A stretch of DNA of 64,000 bases from Rutpela maculata (Eukaryota > Arthropoda > Insecta > Coleoptera > Cerambycidae). A program made the position numbers and the translations under genes. Positions 31,440 through 43,959 of the stretch are shown here, piece by piece; the stretch's first letter is position 1; the number at the start of each line of letters is the position of its first letter. Location of the stretch: assembly GCA_936432065.2 (NCBI GenBank), contig OW386291.2, forward strand, positions 105,589,823 to 105,653,822. Reading direction: 5' to 3'. The notes beneath the pieces are model-generated. The model saw only the letters and a list, made by a program, of their open reading frames with translations, was not told where the DNA came from and searched no databases.

Positions 31440-32763
31440 TTACTATCATTATTATTATCAATTAGAAAAAGTCTTCTTCATTATCTCCGTAGGTCCTTTT
31501 TTTCCTTTAAATGTTTTTCTTTTCCCACTATGAAAGGTTTAATTCTGTCAAATAAGATTATTGATTTTGTAACCTTTTGTAATCCCTAAAATTGCTAAAT
31601 GGAATCTAAATCTTTGATGAAAACTGTAACTAGTATATTTTCAAAGAAATGTAACCATATTACACCAATCATTGACATATCAGATCAAATCCTAAGTGAT
31701 TTTATTGATTATTATCTGCAGCATTTTATTTATAAAATGGCGACCATTAAAGATGAAGTACAGCCAATTCCTTTAAGCGCCATTAATTCAGTACCTAACC
31801 AGTGAGCTGGTTTTATTATTTTTTTAAACCAAACATATTTAACTAGTCTTATTTTTGTTTTTGAAAATTTTTTGATATCTATTTTCTTTCAGTCATGAAA
31901 TGGTAAAAACTGATCAATGAATTAATTATTTACTACCTATACATAATTTAGAAATACAGCTAGAAAAGTTTTTTCAAGTTATTGAAAAATTAAATGGAAT
32001 TATAGACTCTTTTTCACTATATCAATAATCTTACAGCAACAGAATACTTATGCAACAAGGTGAATAATTGCGTCTTCATTCATAGTTTCCTTTATCACAC
32101 GTTTTCAGGCACGAAACTAGAAGCACAAAGCTGGGCGGGCCCAGTCCCAAGCAGGCCCCCCGGGAGGAGGATCCCAAAATTTTTTTATGAGCGGGGGACA
32201 CTGCGGTGTCACTAAATTTTAAAACGCACCACTTACCTAATGTGAAAGGTATTCTATGGTTTTTATGGGTACAGCAGGGAACTAGCTCTGCAATATTGAG
32301 TGGACCGAGGCAGAGCAGACATTTTTTTAGGTGGGCCAAGGGAGAGGGGTTTAAACAACTTGTCAGGTGTTACGATGGACATGTTATAGAACATCTCAGA
32401 ATCGACGTCGAAGTCGAAGAATAAATAAAAAATACGACTTAGGAGAAAGATCATTAAGCAGGCTGTTAGAACATAACTAAAAAAACAACAAAAAAAAGCA
32501 CAACACGTGGCGTCCAAAAGTGAACTCGTCCGCGTCCACACGTTGCGCCCAGAAATGCTTCACTTAGAAAAGTATGTTTATGTCCAGTATATAATGGTCG
32601 TAAGAAGATATTATAATTTTTAAGAAATACGCTAAAATGATGAAAGTGGATATGGATATCATTCAAAAGAATGAATATATAATTTTAATGAGGCGACGTA
32701 CTGAAAAGGCGAAACCGAAAAATGTGACAAAGATGCGTAGCATCTATAGATATAATTATTAGA
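31440..32763. other. Intergenic DNA, no confident gene
   Basis: A 68-codon plus-strand frame at 31599-31805 (opening MESKSLMKTVTSIFSKK) has no recognised domain and is not supported further. The part 32100-32360 is less AT-rich and has paired G/C-rich tracts (GGGCGGGCCC; GGTGGGCCAAGGGAGAGG) that may belong to a small element, but no ends or duplication were found. Confidence 0.4.
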
Positions 32764-33473
32764 TTAAAAAACCGCTGCCCAAGGAATCACTACTTCCACA
32801 TCCAGATTCTCTATCCAAGTCACTCATAACGAAAAAACTGTGTATGTGGAAATAATTGTTTATGGAACTTTAATAATATAATATTTGAAATCCTCTACCC
32901 CAAAAACCCATAAAACGATACCCCACATCGGTAGTGGGGTGGGTGATAGGGGGGTGGTAGTGAGTGGGTAGTGGGGGTGTATGAAGTAAAAAATATTTTG
33001 AGGTTTCTGGCTCTTGTACATACACTAAATCATATTTTTTTTCATCCCCTTTAGTAAGGGGGTGGGGATGGTAATGGGGGTGGCTAATTCCAAAAATTTT
33101 TTTGAGACCTTAACTTCTCTTGTATATACTAAATACCAATTTTATGGACTCCTACCTGCTTGATTTACCCATTTACCCCAAATTTACCCCAATTTACCCC
33201 CAACCCTTCGTCGGAACAACATGAAAATATAATCTAGTTCCAGATCTCGTTAAAGTACATACGTGTACCAAATTTCAAGTCAATATCTTAAACGGTTCCA
33301 GAGTAAACGTGCGCACAAAAAAAGTTACAGACAGACAGACCGACAGACAGAAATTTTTTTTCGCTCAAACTTAAAATCTCGACGTTTTCTGACATTTTAA
33401 TCCTATTTGAACAATAAAAATTTTAAAAAATTTTTTTGTCGTTACTATACTTCCACTGGATGTGGAAGTAATC
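32764..33473 (+). repeat. ACTTCCACATCC dispersed repeat, copy C
   Basis: The most complete copy. It runs from AAAAAACCGCTGCCCAAGG through CACTACTTCCACATCC, GTGGGGTGGGTGATAGGGGG, the ACAGACAGACCGACAGACAG tract and TTGTCGTTACTATACTTCC to CCACTGGATGTGGAAGTAAT. The end forms an 8-bp stem (ACTTCCAC/GTGGAAGT). Confidence 0.75.
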
Positions 33474-33574
33474 AGCAAAAATGGACAAGGCCGGTTTCAC
33501 GAATAAGACAAATTTGGATTCATCCAGTGACTCGTCAGTTGGACGAGTGGGTTGGAGAATCGGCAGAAAGCTGT

Positions 33575-34975
33575 GATAATAATATTAATAATAATTTATT
33601 GATTCTTTTGCCATTAAAACCATGTATAGAACAAGTAATAAAATCTCAATGATATGAGTACATACAGTAGACACAGTAACAGTCGATAAAATCACTAGAG
33701 AATCACAATTATAGAAGTTGAAAAATGAAGGCATAGAATAATAAGGAGGAGGTACTTCCTTTACAAAACCTTGCGTTTAGTAATATCATTTTATAAATTT
33801 AGGGAGGCAACTATAAGATTATGAGTCGCACAAATATTCACCCACGCTATAGTAGCACTTTTCGAGTAATATTTTTTTTACATTAGACTTGAAAGCTTGT
33901 ATGGAGTTTTTTTCTCGAATTGATTGAGGAAGTCTATTAAATAATTTTGGACCGATAAAATCAGGTGATTTTTCAAACAGAGCTGTTCGGTGCTGGGGGA
34001 GCTTTAGTAAAAAGCCGCTGCGAGTGGGATATTTGTGGGAATCATGATTTTTTACAAATTGCTCATAGTTTTGTTTTACATATGTTACAGATTTTAAAAT
34101 AAATATACATGGTACGGTTAAGATAGATTATTTGATGAAATAAGGTTTACAAGATTCTTGCCATTTTAAATTGAATATCAGTCTAATGATTCTTTTCTGA
34201 CAGAGGAATATTCGGCGCGCATTGACGGAGTTACCCCATAATTGAATATTATAGCTAATGTGACTATAGCTTAAGGCATAGTAAACATTAATAAGGAATT
34301 TTGTTTCAAGGCATCTTTTTAAATTGAAAAGGGCAAAGTAACAGCTGTTTAATTTTTTTGCAAGATTATTGACATGTTCTGTCCAGTTTAATCGTTCATC
34401 AAGATGAGTGCCTAAGTAGTTTAATGTACTGGAACATTCGATTTTTACACCATCCATCGTTAAATTTATATCTGACATGATTTGTTTTTTATTGTAAAAG
34501 TTTATACAGATGGTCTTCTCAGCATTTAAAATAAGTCGATTTTTTGTTGCCCAGTTATTAAATTCTTTAAGAATTGTTTGGAGTTGGGCTTTGATGGTAT
34601 CTGATTCGAAGAAAGACACAATTAAACTGGTATCGTCAGCATACATTATAATTTTACAATATTCTGTCATGTCATTTGCAAACAAAAGAAAAAGAAGAGG
34701 TTCCAGGACAGACCCTTGGACGACTCCTAGGTCAATATCATAATTATTCGATCTAGTTTGGTTCAGTTTTACAGTAATTTTACGGCTAGATAAGAAAGAT
34801 TCTAATAAATATGACAAATTTCCACGTATACCAAGATTATTTAGTTTGCATATTAGTACCTATATCAGTTTCAATGGAGTCGAAAGCTACACTGAAGTCG
34901 AAATAAATGCCAGCTACGAATTTACCCTGATCTAACAAAACCAAATGCAGGTCTTTAAAGATGGCAAAGTTGAAG
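33575..34975 (-). pseudogene. LINE reverse transcriptase, CR1/Jockey-like
   Basis: The minus strand contains IYFDFSVAFDSIE (RT motif A, about 34880-34920), LGVVQGSVLEPLLFL (motif B), MYADDTSLI (motif C with the catalytic Asp pair, about 34640), NRLILNAEKT and LNYLGTHLDERLNW, then a C-terminal region with YPTRSGFLLKLPQHRTALFE (about 33970-34030). 34128-34817 is open for 229 codons; frame breaks lie before and after. The 3' end is followed by an AATAATATTAATAATAATT microsatellite (33574-33600), as in CR1-type tails. Endonuclease and the 5' part are absent. Confidence 0.8.
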
Positions 34976-36590
34976 AGAAAACTGCCTTGTGCATAAGTAA
35001 GATAAAAAGGACATTTGCAAAAAAGTCGCTCAAAAGCGTTGTTGTGTTACATTCCTTATATTGAAGCTATATGCGGGCCGGTAAGTCACGAGGCAGGAAT
35101 GCTGTAATAACTCATATATAGTTGAACTCAAATCGAACTCCGTACTTGTGAATGATATAATCACTTAAAGGAATCGTAAAATTAACCACTGGTGTCCCAA
35201 AATTTTGAAAATGTAATATTTTTATATTATTTTCAGTCAGTCCCAAAACAAAAGTGCATACACAAACTTCAGACCTACCTAATCGATTGCTATTGCACGT
35301 TCTCAATTAAAAGGTAGTTGCTAAACTAAAGTCCTCACTCGTCCTTGCTCTGCTTGGGGAGGCGTTTCATTGAAATATAAATTCTCTTAGATAGAATATT
35401 GCATACTATTATTTGGTATTATTCGAACTGTTGTATTTTACTGATTGAATGGTCATGGGCTTCATGGTACCCATAATTTTGTAACTCAATAACCGGTCGC
35501 ATCACGAAGGCTCGAGAGGGATTTTTTTATGAAGGTAAATCAGAGATCTTGTTAGGTAATTAAGATAGAGTGCATCAAGAGGGAAACCAATTTTAGGGAG
35601 AGCGCCGTTAACAACCTATGGTAAGTGCCAAACATCTCATAAATATATAGAACCCGCCGGGGCGTGCAAAACCACATACGAACAAGGAAGAACAGACCTG
35701 GCGCTCTTTAATAAATGAATTCGTGACGCGTCCTTCAGACGTCTTGTGTAGGGTTCTTCTACAGGCCAATGTAATTCTGTTTTTCATGAACAGTTTTTCA
35801 CCAATTAAGTGGTGCAATCTTAGACTTCTTTAATTGAAGAAGAATGCCATCTAACTTTATGTATGAAAACATGGTTGGTTCTAGTTGTATCTCATTCAAA
35901 GACTTCATTTGACAATGGGTTGGATATAGATATATTTCTCCCCTGGATGAAGAAGTTGTAGGTGGTAAGTTATTTAATGTAGCTGTGTTTAAGTGATGGG
36001 ACAAGATGAAGTTTATCTTTTGTTTTGCGCTCATTTCCTGTGCCTCCACAAGATATTCTTCTGCCTCATCATCATATTTATTTGTTCATCATTGGCATTT
36101 ATTCCGAGCTTCTATATATACATTGCTGATCTTGCTGTCAGCGCTGCTGGTATCATACCAAGTTTGTTGGCTTTAGAGTAGCTTTATGTTTTTCTAGGGA
36201 GCTCAAAAAAAAGAGAAAGTTGCTGCATCTCAAAGGCTAAGCGTGTCGAATGATAGTTTAATTTCTCCAGGTGAGTCCTGTTGTATTAAAAACTTTAAGT
36301 TGAATTTTTGTAAATAAATTCATTTTACAGCTCTTAGCTTCTAGCACCACCAGATGTAGGTTGTCAGACAATACAAAGATTAAAACATATATGTAGTTCT
36401 TCATTACTGACTGAATAGAAGGAATAAAATTTCACTCAGTTTTACAAATACCTGCCTACCTATTAGTGGAAAGTAGCAAGGAGCGCTGTACCTTATTACC
36501 TAATATCGATTTGAAATCGGTGCAATAGTATATTGTGTATCTAGGTGTGAAAGCGATACATTCCCAGACGACGATGCAATTGTTGGCCGA
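34976..36590. other. Intergenic DNA, no confident gene
   Basis: A minus-strand frame of about 95 codons at 35798-36085 (segments DDEAEEYLVEAQEMSAKQK and LPPTTSSSRGEIYLYP) stays open in AT-rich DNA but has no recognised domain, start or splice sites. Near 36500 TTATTACCTAATATCGAT recalls the direct repeat at 13998 and 21786. Nothing else was identified. Confidence 0.4.
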
Positions 36591-36598
36591 GGCGCTAG

Positions 36599-37894
36599 TA
36601 TACAATCTCGTTATTTATACCAGACTAAATTCGTGATTAAAATGTGCGGAAATATCATTGTTCCAAGTAACCAACTAGGCAGACGCGCTAGATGGTAGCT
36701 CTTTTGTCTTTTCACCTTTCAGATATGTGCTGTATAGAAAAATGCTACAGAATTTAAACCATCATTTTACAAACCCGAACATAATGGCTGGAGTTTGAAC
36801 AACAGCATATTACAATTGCAGTGGTTCGAAGGTCCTCAAATACTTCCAACATTGGACGATATTGTTGTTGATCGACCGAGCTCATATAACTCAGATGATG
36901 ACGAAGAAGCAGTATATCAAAATTCAAGTGATGAAGAAGATATATTAGATTAATAACCATAACTGGTAATAATGTTATTTTAAATTTACAGGTTCTTTAC
37001 GTTTTAAAAAAAAATTAAATATTTAGTTTTCTCTATCAAAATAATGTCTTCTTCTGAGTGTTTATACTTTACTATATTCGTTTGTATGTATTTACATTGG
37101 CACATTGTTTATTATATCTATTATTTTGAAAAATAAGCGTTTTTATTTAATATATTTAAAAAAAAATATCAAGATTTGAGTTTTGAGTGAAACAATATAA
37201 GTACACTTTTTCTAGATAGAAATATTAGTATTACTATTTGTTTACAACAATCACCCCCTATCCCAACGCCGCTTAGGCGCAAAAAAGAAAGGTGAAAAGA
37301 CAATCTTTGACAGCGTCTGCCTGCGAAATGGGACCGTCTGCTCAAATTTTCATTTCATATATTTAATGAGCATAATTTTATCTACATTTTGAACCAAAAT
37401 TTATACTGGTATGCGATCACGCGATTGTGACTTGAGTTTGAGTTTGAGTTTTCGACATTTTCAATGGCGTCTGCCTCAAAAGAGCTAAAACGTAAAGAAC
37501 CTGTAAATATAAAATAACATTATTACCAGTTATGGTTATTAATCTAATATATCTTCTTCATCACTTGAATTTTGATATACTGCTTCTTCGTCATCATCTG
37601 AGTTAGGTGAGCTCGGTCGATCAACAACAATATCGTCCAATGTTGGAAGTATTTGAGGACCTTCGAACCACTGCAATTGTAATATGCTGTTGTTCAAACT
37701 CCAGCCATTATGTTCGGGTTTGTAAAATGATGGTTTAAATTCTGTAGCATTTTTCTATACAGCACATATCTGAAAGGTGAAAAGACAAAAGAGCTACCAT
37801 CTAGTGCGGCTGCCTTGTTGGTAACTTGGAACAATGATATTTCCGCACATTTTAATCACGAATTTAGTCTGGTATAAATAACGAGATTGAATAC
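36599..37894. mobile_element. Palindromic element with ~408-bp arms
   Basis: Arms 36599-37006 and 37485-37894 are near-identical inverted copies, with a ~478-bp spacer. Each arm encodes the same C-terminal peptide, read outward-to-inward: NGWSLNNSILQLQWFEGP, then LPTLDDIVVD and an acidic end DEEDILD (left arm 36780-36955, plus strand; right arm on minus). The near-identity of the arms suggests recent duplication or gene conversion. The peptide looks like the end of a transposase but the family is not identified. The spacer has GCGTCTGCCT motifs. Confidence 0.65.
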
Positions 37895-38057
37895 TAATTT
37901 TTTAAAAATTAATTTCATTTTTGCTAATTTGGGTGACCAACTGCGAATGGCAGATGGGCGGCTATGCATTTAACGTACTATGCACTATTTATTTCTAGAG
38001 TTAAACCTTTGGTATCTTATCACGCGGTTTTTTCACGCGAGCTTTTAGTCTATAAGG

Positions 38058-38290
38058 AATAACTACTTCCACATCCAAATTTCCGCTGAAATTATTAGGC
38101 ACTTGGTTCTTGAACACACGCTAAATCGCAAATTTATTTTTTGTACCCTCTTTAATAATGAAGTGTGGGTGGTAGTGGCGGTGGCTGATGTCAAAACAAA
38201 AATTGTGGCCTTTGGTTCTTGTACACACACTAAAACACAATTTTATTTCTTTCACCCCCTTTAATAATGGGATGAGTGTGACTGATGAAA
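38058..38290 (+). repeat. Partial ACTTCCACATCC repeat, copy D
   Basis: It starts ACTACTTCCACATCC and contains two tandem versions of the TTCTTGTACACACACTAAA...CACCCCCTTTAATAATG block (38105-38160 and 38215-38280), then stops. The 3' hairpin part is missing. Confidence 0.6.
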
Positions 38291-39089
38291 AGTACAAGTC
38301 TATGTCGCTCTGAGCCGAGGTAAGAATTTATGTGGCTTGGCTTTGTCGGATTTAGAATTTCATAAATAAACGACATGACGAAATGCAGAAATTGCAAGAA
38401 ATGCAAAGATGACGAAGACTTTTAAATTATGTCTGCCGTATCGAATTCGTCATCATCACCGAATACTGAAATGAAATCCCCATGTACCAGGTTTCATGTA
38501 AATCTGCAAAAAAATTGCTGGCATTATCACATCTCAAAAACCATCATACAATAAAATATTTGTTCGCCGGCGTATATATCGGTCAGGTGCAGCTTCCTTC
38601 TTTGTCATTATTAACAGCAACGAAAACAACGATCTGGGTGAGAGCGTGCTGTATAATTTGTTTCTTAAAGTAAATTGTTCAGGGAGCCTCTCAGTTCATA
38701 CTGTTGTCGTAGAAAATATTCTTCAGCTGTTTCGCCTCCATGCAGTTGAGAAATGATATATAACATGCTAGGAAGTTATAAATAATAATACCCTGTTGTG
38801 TGAAAAAATATCTATAAATCAAGAACTTAGTTTTTAATTCAAATCACCGGCGACTCCGCCAAAACTTCGAATGTGCTCGTAATATAAAAAATTGTATCCA
38901 ATTTTTGTTCATCTTACACTAGATGTAACTTAATACATTTATTGTGGAACCACCGCCGGACCATAACCTACAGTTTGCAATGGATTTGACAGAAATTGCT
39001 TAAGCTACGCCAGAGTAATCATTGAATACATATAAAAAAACACATACGGATCGAATTGAGAACCTCCTCCTTTTTTTTTATGAAGTCGG
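38291..39089. other. Intergenic DNA, nothing recognised
   Basis: No coding frame, inverted repeat or familiar motif was found. A T run stands at 39069-39079 just before the transposon at 39093. Confidence 0.4.
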
Positions 39090-39576
39090 TTATAGTCCCC
39101 TATCAAATGTACATCCGTGGGATCTTTGATGATGCAAGTGTGGTAGAGGTCCCAATCTCTTTGTTTGGCCTTGAAGAAACATACTTTCGATGTTGGCACT
39201 CTCAAAAATGGTGCGTTTGAGTGCTTCGCGCGAAAAACAAAATGGCCGCCATCGCAAACTCTTTTCCCATTTCATTTTATAGTTTCCAATAATAAAAACT
39301 GATATGTCTAATGATGAGAGATTTGCCAGTGCATATTAACATATTTGACACTATTTCTCGGGCCACTGGAAACAATAATTATAACTAAAACATTACAAAC
39401 ATAAATAAATTAACAATTACAGTATAGGTAGGCATAGGAAATTGAAAGAAAAATGCCTATATAATTTTACCGTTTTCCTTTTTACTTCCTTCTCTTTCCC
39501 CATCTGTGTAGCTGGCTGATGGAACCCATCCAAGGCCAGAAAAGGGAAACATTTTTTTAACGTTTAATGAAGAAAC

Positions 39577-41464
39577 TTATAGAAATGTAGTTACAGATTT
39601 ATATAGACAAAGTACAGATAAGCAATACTTTTCACTTCTACTATGACGTTTTAAATTAAAATCATTGTCACTTTCAATGCAAGTCTCACTTAGCCCCAAA
39701 TCTTCATCATCGCCTTGCTCGCATTCTCCCATATTATCACATCGGTCGAGATTACCTTCGCACTTACACATTTCGGTACACCGGAGTCAATTTGACTGAC
39801 ACGTACATGGAGGAGAGCAACGCCTTTGGGAGCATGAGCAGCGACAAAGTTCCAAGATAACCTCTGGAGCACAAGTTTGGTACAAGCAACTGGCTCGTAT
39901 GTGCTCCCTACTTTCTTCCATCCAAAATCTGAGGGTGGTGGGTTATTGGGATGCTGAATGAGGTCCTGATTCCACTCAAAACACTGAAGGTCAAGGGCGG
40001 ATCTGGACCTTGAGCTTGGGGGGGGGGGGAGAAATCCGAAAAAAATTTTTTCGTCCCAAAATTTTTTTAAAGAGCGGGAGGCAAAAATCCGAAAAAATTT
40101 GTTCATCTTAAAAAATAAAATTTTACAATGAAAGTTTCTTGGGGGGGTAATTACCCTGTTAAAATTTTTTTTCTTACCAAAATTAACAAAAATCATAACA
40201 TTTGAAAACAAAAGTTGATTACAGAACCTTGGGGGGAGGGGTAATTACCCCGTTACCCCCCCCCCCATAAATCCGCGCCTGCTGAAGGTGGGCCCTTAGC
40301 AAAGCCGGATCCAGTGCAGATCTTGTTGGAGGAAGGTTCTCATCTTGACATTGTTTCTGGGCGAACAACAACCATCTCACAGCTGCTATGTCGATCAGTG
40401 TTGTTCTGGGGATATAAAGCTGACAAATTAATGCTTCCAAGTTAGCCTCACATCTTCTGTGAGAGACAGTGTAGTCCCCAATGTAGTCAAAGCTTCTAGC
40501 AGCTTATCACTTACAGAATTAAAAGTTTTCCACCACTTATTTTACCTTTGCCAGCAAATGATCCTGTTACATCTGCTCCTGAAAGTGCGTGCAATCCAGG
40601 AAGTGCAGAGGATTTCAGAGGTCCAAGTGCTTTGTAAATTGAACCTAGCTCAACAAACGTTTTCATGTCATGGCCAAGGAAAAATTCAAATTTTTTAGAA
40701 AGTTGGGGATATCGTCTTAGTGCCAAAATTGGGACATCAATATTGGGGGAGAATACATGAGTAGTTTTAATTCCTTTCTGTGCTAAATATACTGAATGTA
40801 ATATGATCTTTGTGTCCGCCTCCTCCTGCGTACTTGAAATACTGGATACATCATTGGCATGTGATGAAGCTTCTTTGTCTCTCCAACTGATTACAAACCT
40901 TTTGTTATTGGTCACGCGAAATTGAAGAATCTGACCGGAAAGGAACTCTGTCAGTTCATCCTTCGTGTTATCGTGGAACAAGAATTTATTCATTGCTATA
41001 ATTCCAATTTTCGTTTCTGGACCGATTTTGTACTGGATTGGATTTAAGCCTTTTTGCCGAATCACTCTCATGGCTTTCTTCGACGAGTTTTCTTTGTAAG
41101 AGTCGAAAACAACATGGACCTCACTGTAATTGCTGAATTTTTGCCGAATTCACGGCATGTCATCACTGTGTTAAGTTTGTGGTAGGTGTGAAGAAGCGCC
41201 ATGCCATCTATTATCGCAGCTTTTTCCTGTAGTTAGCTCCTCATTTTCTTCTAAAACTGCAGGTGTGGTGGAAGCATGATCATCATCGTTTTCTTCGGCA
41301 GGTATACCTTGCATTGATTCAAGAGCATCCATAAGTTTGTACTTAGCTAGACAATGGTGCATACTCCCGTCAACTGCAAATAATGACTTCGGTAGTGCTG
41401 AGAACTCGTAGTTGCTCAAATAGTATCTCAAATTTATGTCAGGTCTGCTTCTGGATGCTATCAA
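39577..41464 (-). pseudogene. FEN/XPG-like transposon gene, second type
   Basis: Minus-strand order: LPKSLFAVDGSMHHCLAKYK (about 41330-41400); HVVFDSYKENSSKKAM (about 41070-41125); a linker; QEEADTKIILHSVYLA, then HVFSPNIDVPILAL (about 40720-40840); and LHALSGADVTGSFAGKGK (about 40530-40590). After a frameshift come ICQLYIPRTTLID and ENLPPTRSALDPALL (40300-40440). Beyond the hAT-type insert, SDFGWKKVG and a Cys-rich tail (CRCSCSQRRCSPPC) follow, with a stop near 39577. The VDGS, VFDS, EADT, IDV and SGAD steps mirror FEN1/XPG metal-binding motifs. The domain before VDGS seen in the 24934 gene is missing here. A stop and several frameshifts make it inactive. Confidence 0.72.
39992..40281. mobile_element. 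hAT-type miniature element, 8-bp duplication CTGAAGGT
   Basis: The ends are CAAGGGCGGATCTGG and AAATCCGCGCCTG. CTGAAGGT occurs at 39984-39991 and 40282-40289. The body has G9-10 and C11 runs and two GGGGTAATTACCC-type motifs. It lies inside the transposon gene; removing it with one duplication copy reopens the reading frame. Confidence 0.85.
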
Positions 41465-42015
41465 TAATCTTCAAATAAGAGATAAATCTGTGTTTATGGC
41501 TATATATTTGTCTTTGATGAAATAATTTTAAAAGTTAAGTTTCTGGGAAAATGGTTAGTCCTGCATAAAAACATGATAAGCTTTTTTGTGTAAAATTGAT
41601 TTAGCAATATTTTCTGTATAAACCTTTTTTTCCTAATCCCAATGGTTACTTAGATAAATTGGAAAAAGTGTTTGCGATGGCGGCCATTTAGTTTTTTGCG
41701 CGCAGTACTCATGCGCATCATTTTTGAGAGTGCCAACATCGAAATTATGTTTCTTCAAGGCCTAACAAAGAGATTCAGACTACTACCACACTTGCAATCA
41801 TCAAGGAGCCCACGGGAGCTTATTTTTGTACACTTGGCAGGGGACTATTAAAAATAAATCTAAATCGTCAATAATTAAATTAAAATCAGTTTTCCTGTCA
41901 CCTAGAGAAATGAATGAATTAAGGCTATCTATTTTATGGACCTACTAAAAAATTGTCCACAATGTTTGTTTACATACAAAGTGAAATATAATATTTGAGG
42001 GATAGTCTAAAGATA

Positions 42016-43113
42016 TTATATTAATGTCAAGTTTCCTTTTACGAATACCACTAACAGTAAAAAAAGGTGTCCTAAATGACTGCATTGTAATATTTTATTA
42101 GTAGAAAAGCTATCAAATACTTTCTTTTTATTTTAGTGTTGTAGGGCAAATCATTAGAAACACGTATTTTGCTGTTCAATTCCTCGACAGCCTACACATT
42201 AGTAATAGCACCAATATAGAAAATATTTTTTAACTTGTTCAAAAATTCTACTTCTGACGCAGATTATATACTGCGAAATTTGCTGCGAACATTTCTAAGA
42301 ACGTTAACATTTGCCTCCCAATAGTAGAGTGCTCGGAGCTCCAAAAGTCGCTGTAAGTTTTATCTTATAACCTCGAGCCCCCCACAGAAGGGAAAATAAA
42401 TCTTTGTATGCACTCTACTACAATACTGCCTGCAATGATTTACGTCATATTCACGGGCATATTCTGCGAAAATAAATCCAGACAACTTTACTTTCAATTC
42501 TTGATTGCCTTCCAAATGGTCTAATGCCACAATTTTCATTCAGCTGCATCAGTTGCGATTTTACAGATATATACACAAAGACATCACATGTAGTAGACAT
42601 CCACCAAATTTAAAGCCAAGGCTTCCGGAAAAGGGCTACACATTTGAAAAAATGTAGGCGTATATCCATACCCACCACCGATATTTTCAGTATCGGGGCC
42701 GCAGAAAAAAGTCAAAATCAAATTTATTTTAAATTATATCTAACATATTGATCTACCCGAGCTCTCGCCCGGAGCCAGACAGACATACACGGCGTGATTC
42801 GCAGCGGCAATTGAAATGCTGAACGGAGCGAGGTCGGATCGGATTAAAAAGAGAAGGAAACATAAACACAATCTCCTATCGCAGGACAGGCGAATTAAAA
42901 ATTGTATAAAAATGAATGTTGTTAGGTAGCTGGTCATTTCCGAAGTATTTTTTCGCTCTGAATCCAAATTTGGCTTCAGAATTGGCCCATCACGTCAAGA
43001 TTTTGAAATATTTGAAGTTAAGTACTTAAAAAATGGTTTTTTTTGGCAACTTTTGAGGTAATGTATAGGATTCAAAAATTTTTTCACCTTATTTTTAATA
43101 AATACATCATTTA
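42016..43113 (-). repeat. Dispersed repeat R, copy 1
   Basis: About 1.1 kb that is repeated in the same orientation at 50013-51002; shared landmarks are CAAGTTTCCTTTTACGAAT, CCTCGACAGCCTACACATTA, GAGTGCTCGGAGCTCCAAAA, CCAAGGCTTCCGGAAAAGGG and GAGCCAGACAGACATACACG. On the minus strand both copies keep a frame with HLEGNQELKVKL and VNHCRQYCSR.HT.IYFPFC, so the repeat derives from coding sequence of an unknown protein. Copy 2 lacks about 90 bp present here near 42865-42960. Confidence 0.7.
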
Positions 43114-43580
43114 GTACCATCCTTCCCCTTTAAAATAAACTTTCGAATGTTCATCTATGATGTTTCTTCGCAAAGTTATAGCCATTTTAAGGTGACATGA
43201 ATTTGAAATCAGGATCCCCTACAACCCAACAATCTAACAATTCATTTGCGAGGGAGATTTTTTTCTGTTTAGCTTTAAATCTTGATTCGTTTGAAGTCGT
43301 TTAGTTAAGATTGTTGAGTTGTAGGGGATTGTGATTTAACTTTGCGAGGAAACATTGTAGAGGACCATTCGAAAGCTTATTTTAAAGAGGAAGGATGGTA
43401 CTCAATAATGTATTTATTTGAAATACGCTCAAAAAATTTTTGGATTCTGTATCTTTTCTATTGAGTAGACAAAAAAGCCATTTTTTAAGTACTTAACCTC
43501 AAATACTTCGAAATCCTTACGTGGGGGGCAATTCTGAGGCTAGATTCCGATTCAGCGCGAAAAATTAAGGAAATGACCCC
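42955..43580. repeat. Palindrome, arms ~280 bp
   Basis: The left arm (42955-43240) contains GGCTTCAGAATTGG, GTTAAGTACTTAAAAAATGG, CATCATTTAGTACCATCCTT and GGATCCCCTACAACCCAAC; the right arm (43315-43580) contains the complements. The centre is near 43275. Repeat R copy 2 ends inside the equivalent of the left arm, so the palindrome was part of the mobile unit or its insertion site. Confidence 0.7.
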
Positions 43581-43959
43581 CCAACTGCCCAACAACAAAA
43601 CCTCGCAGACCTGTATAATTGGTATAAAGAAAAAGACGGGAGTGTAAAAAAATATCAGATATATTATATGGTTTGTCATAACGGGAAAATTATTGACCAA
43701 AAAAACCGTTCCAAGAAATGCAGCAAGAGCTAACGCCAATGCAAAACCGCACAATTTATGGTTTAAAATATTTGGCTTTCTAAAGATTTTGATATTCAAA
43801 AAAATTGTGATTGGGAAGAAAGAATGACAGAAATAACACCAATAAAAATAACAAGACGAAACTAAGAAAAGGATAGAAGAGAGTTAAACATCGAAATTGT
43901 GTTTGTAAGTTCTTATAGTTGGATAGAGAAAGGTGGCATGGCTAGATATCTTGCCGAAA

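Larger units (their letters stand above)
39093..41847 (-). mobile_element. Second FEN/XPG-like transposon, TSD TTA
   Basis: The left end is TAGTCCCCTATCAAATGTAC, the right end is the complement of TAGTCCCCTGCCAAGTGTAC, and TTA flanks it at 39090-39092 and 41848-41850. The inverted repeats are about 185 bp (39093-39278, 41658-41847) and share GATGTTGGCACTCTCAAAAA and ATGGCCGCCATCGCAAAC. The minus-strand gene at 39577-41464 is between them, and a 290-bp hAT-type element sits in the gene. Ends and duplication match those of the transposon at 23156-28016. Confidence 0.85.

Noticed and set aside
35798..36085. Additional upstream exon of the bZIP gene
   Set aside because: The frame is open on the right strand, but phase and splice sites do not fit and no relevant motif is present.
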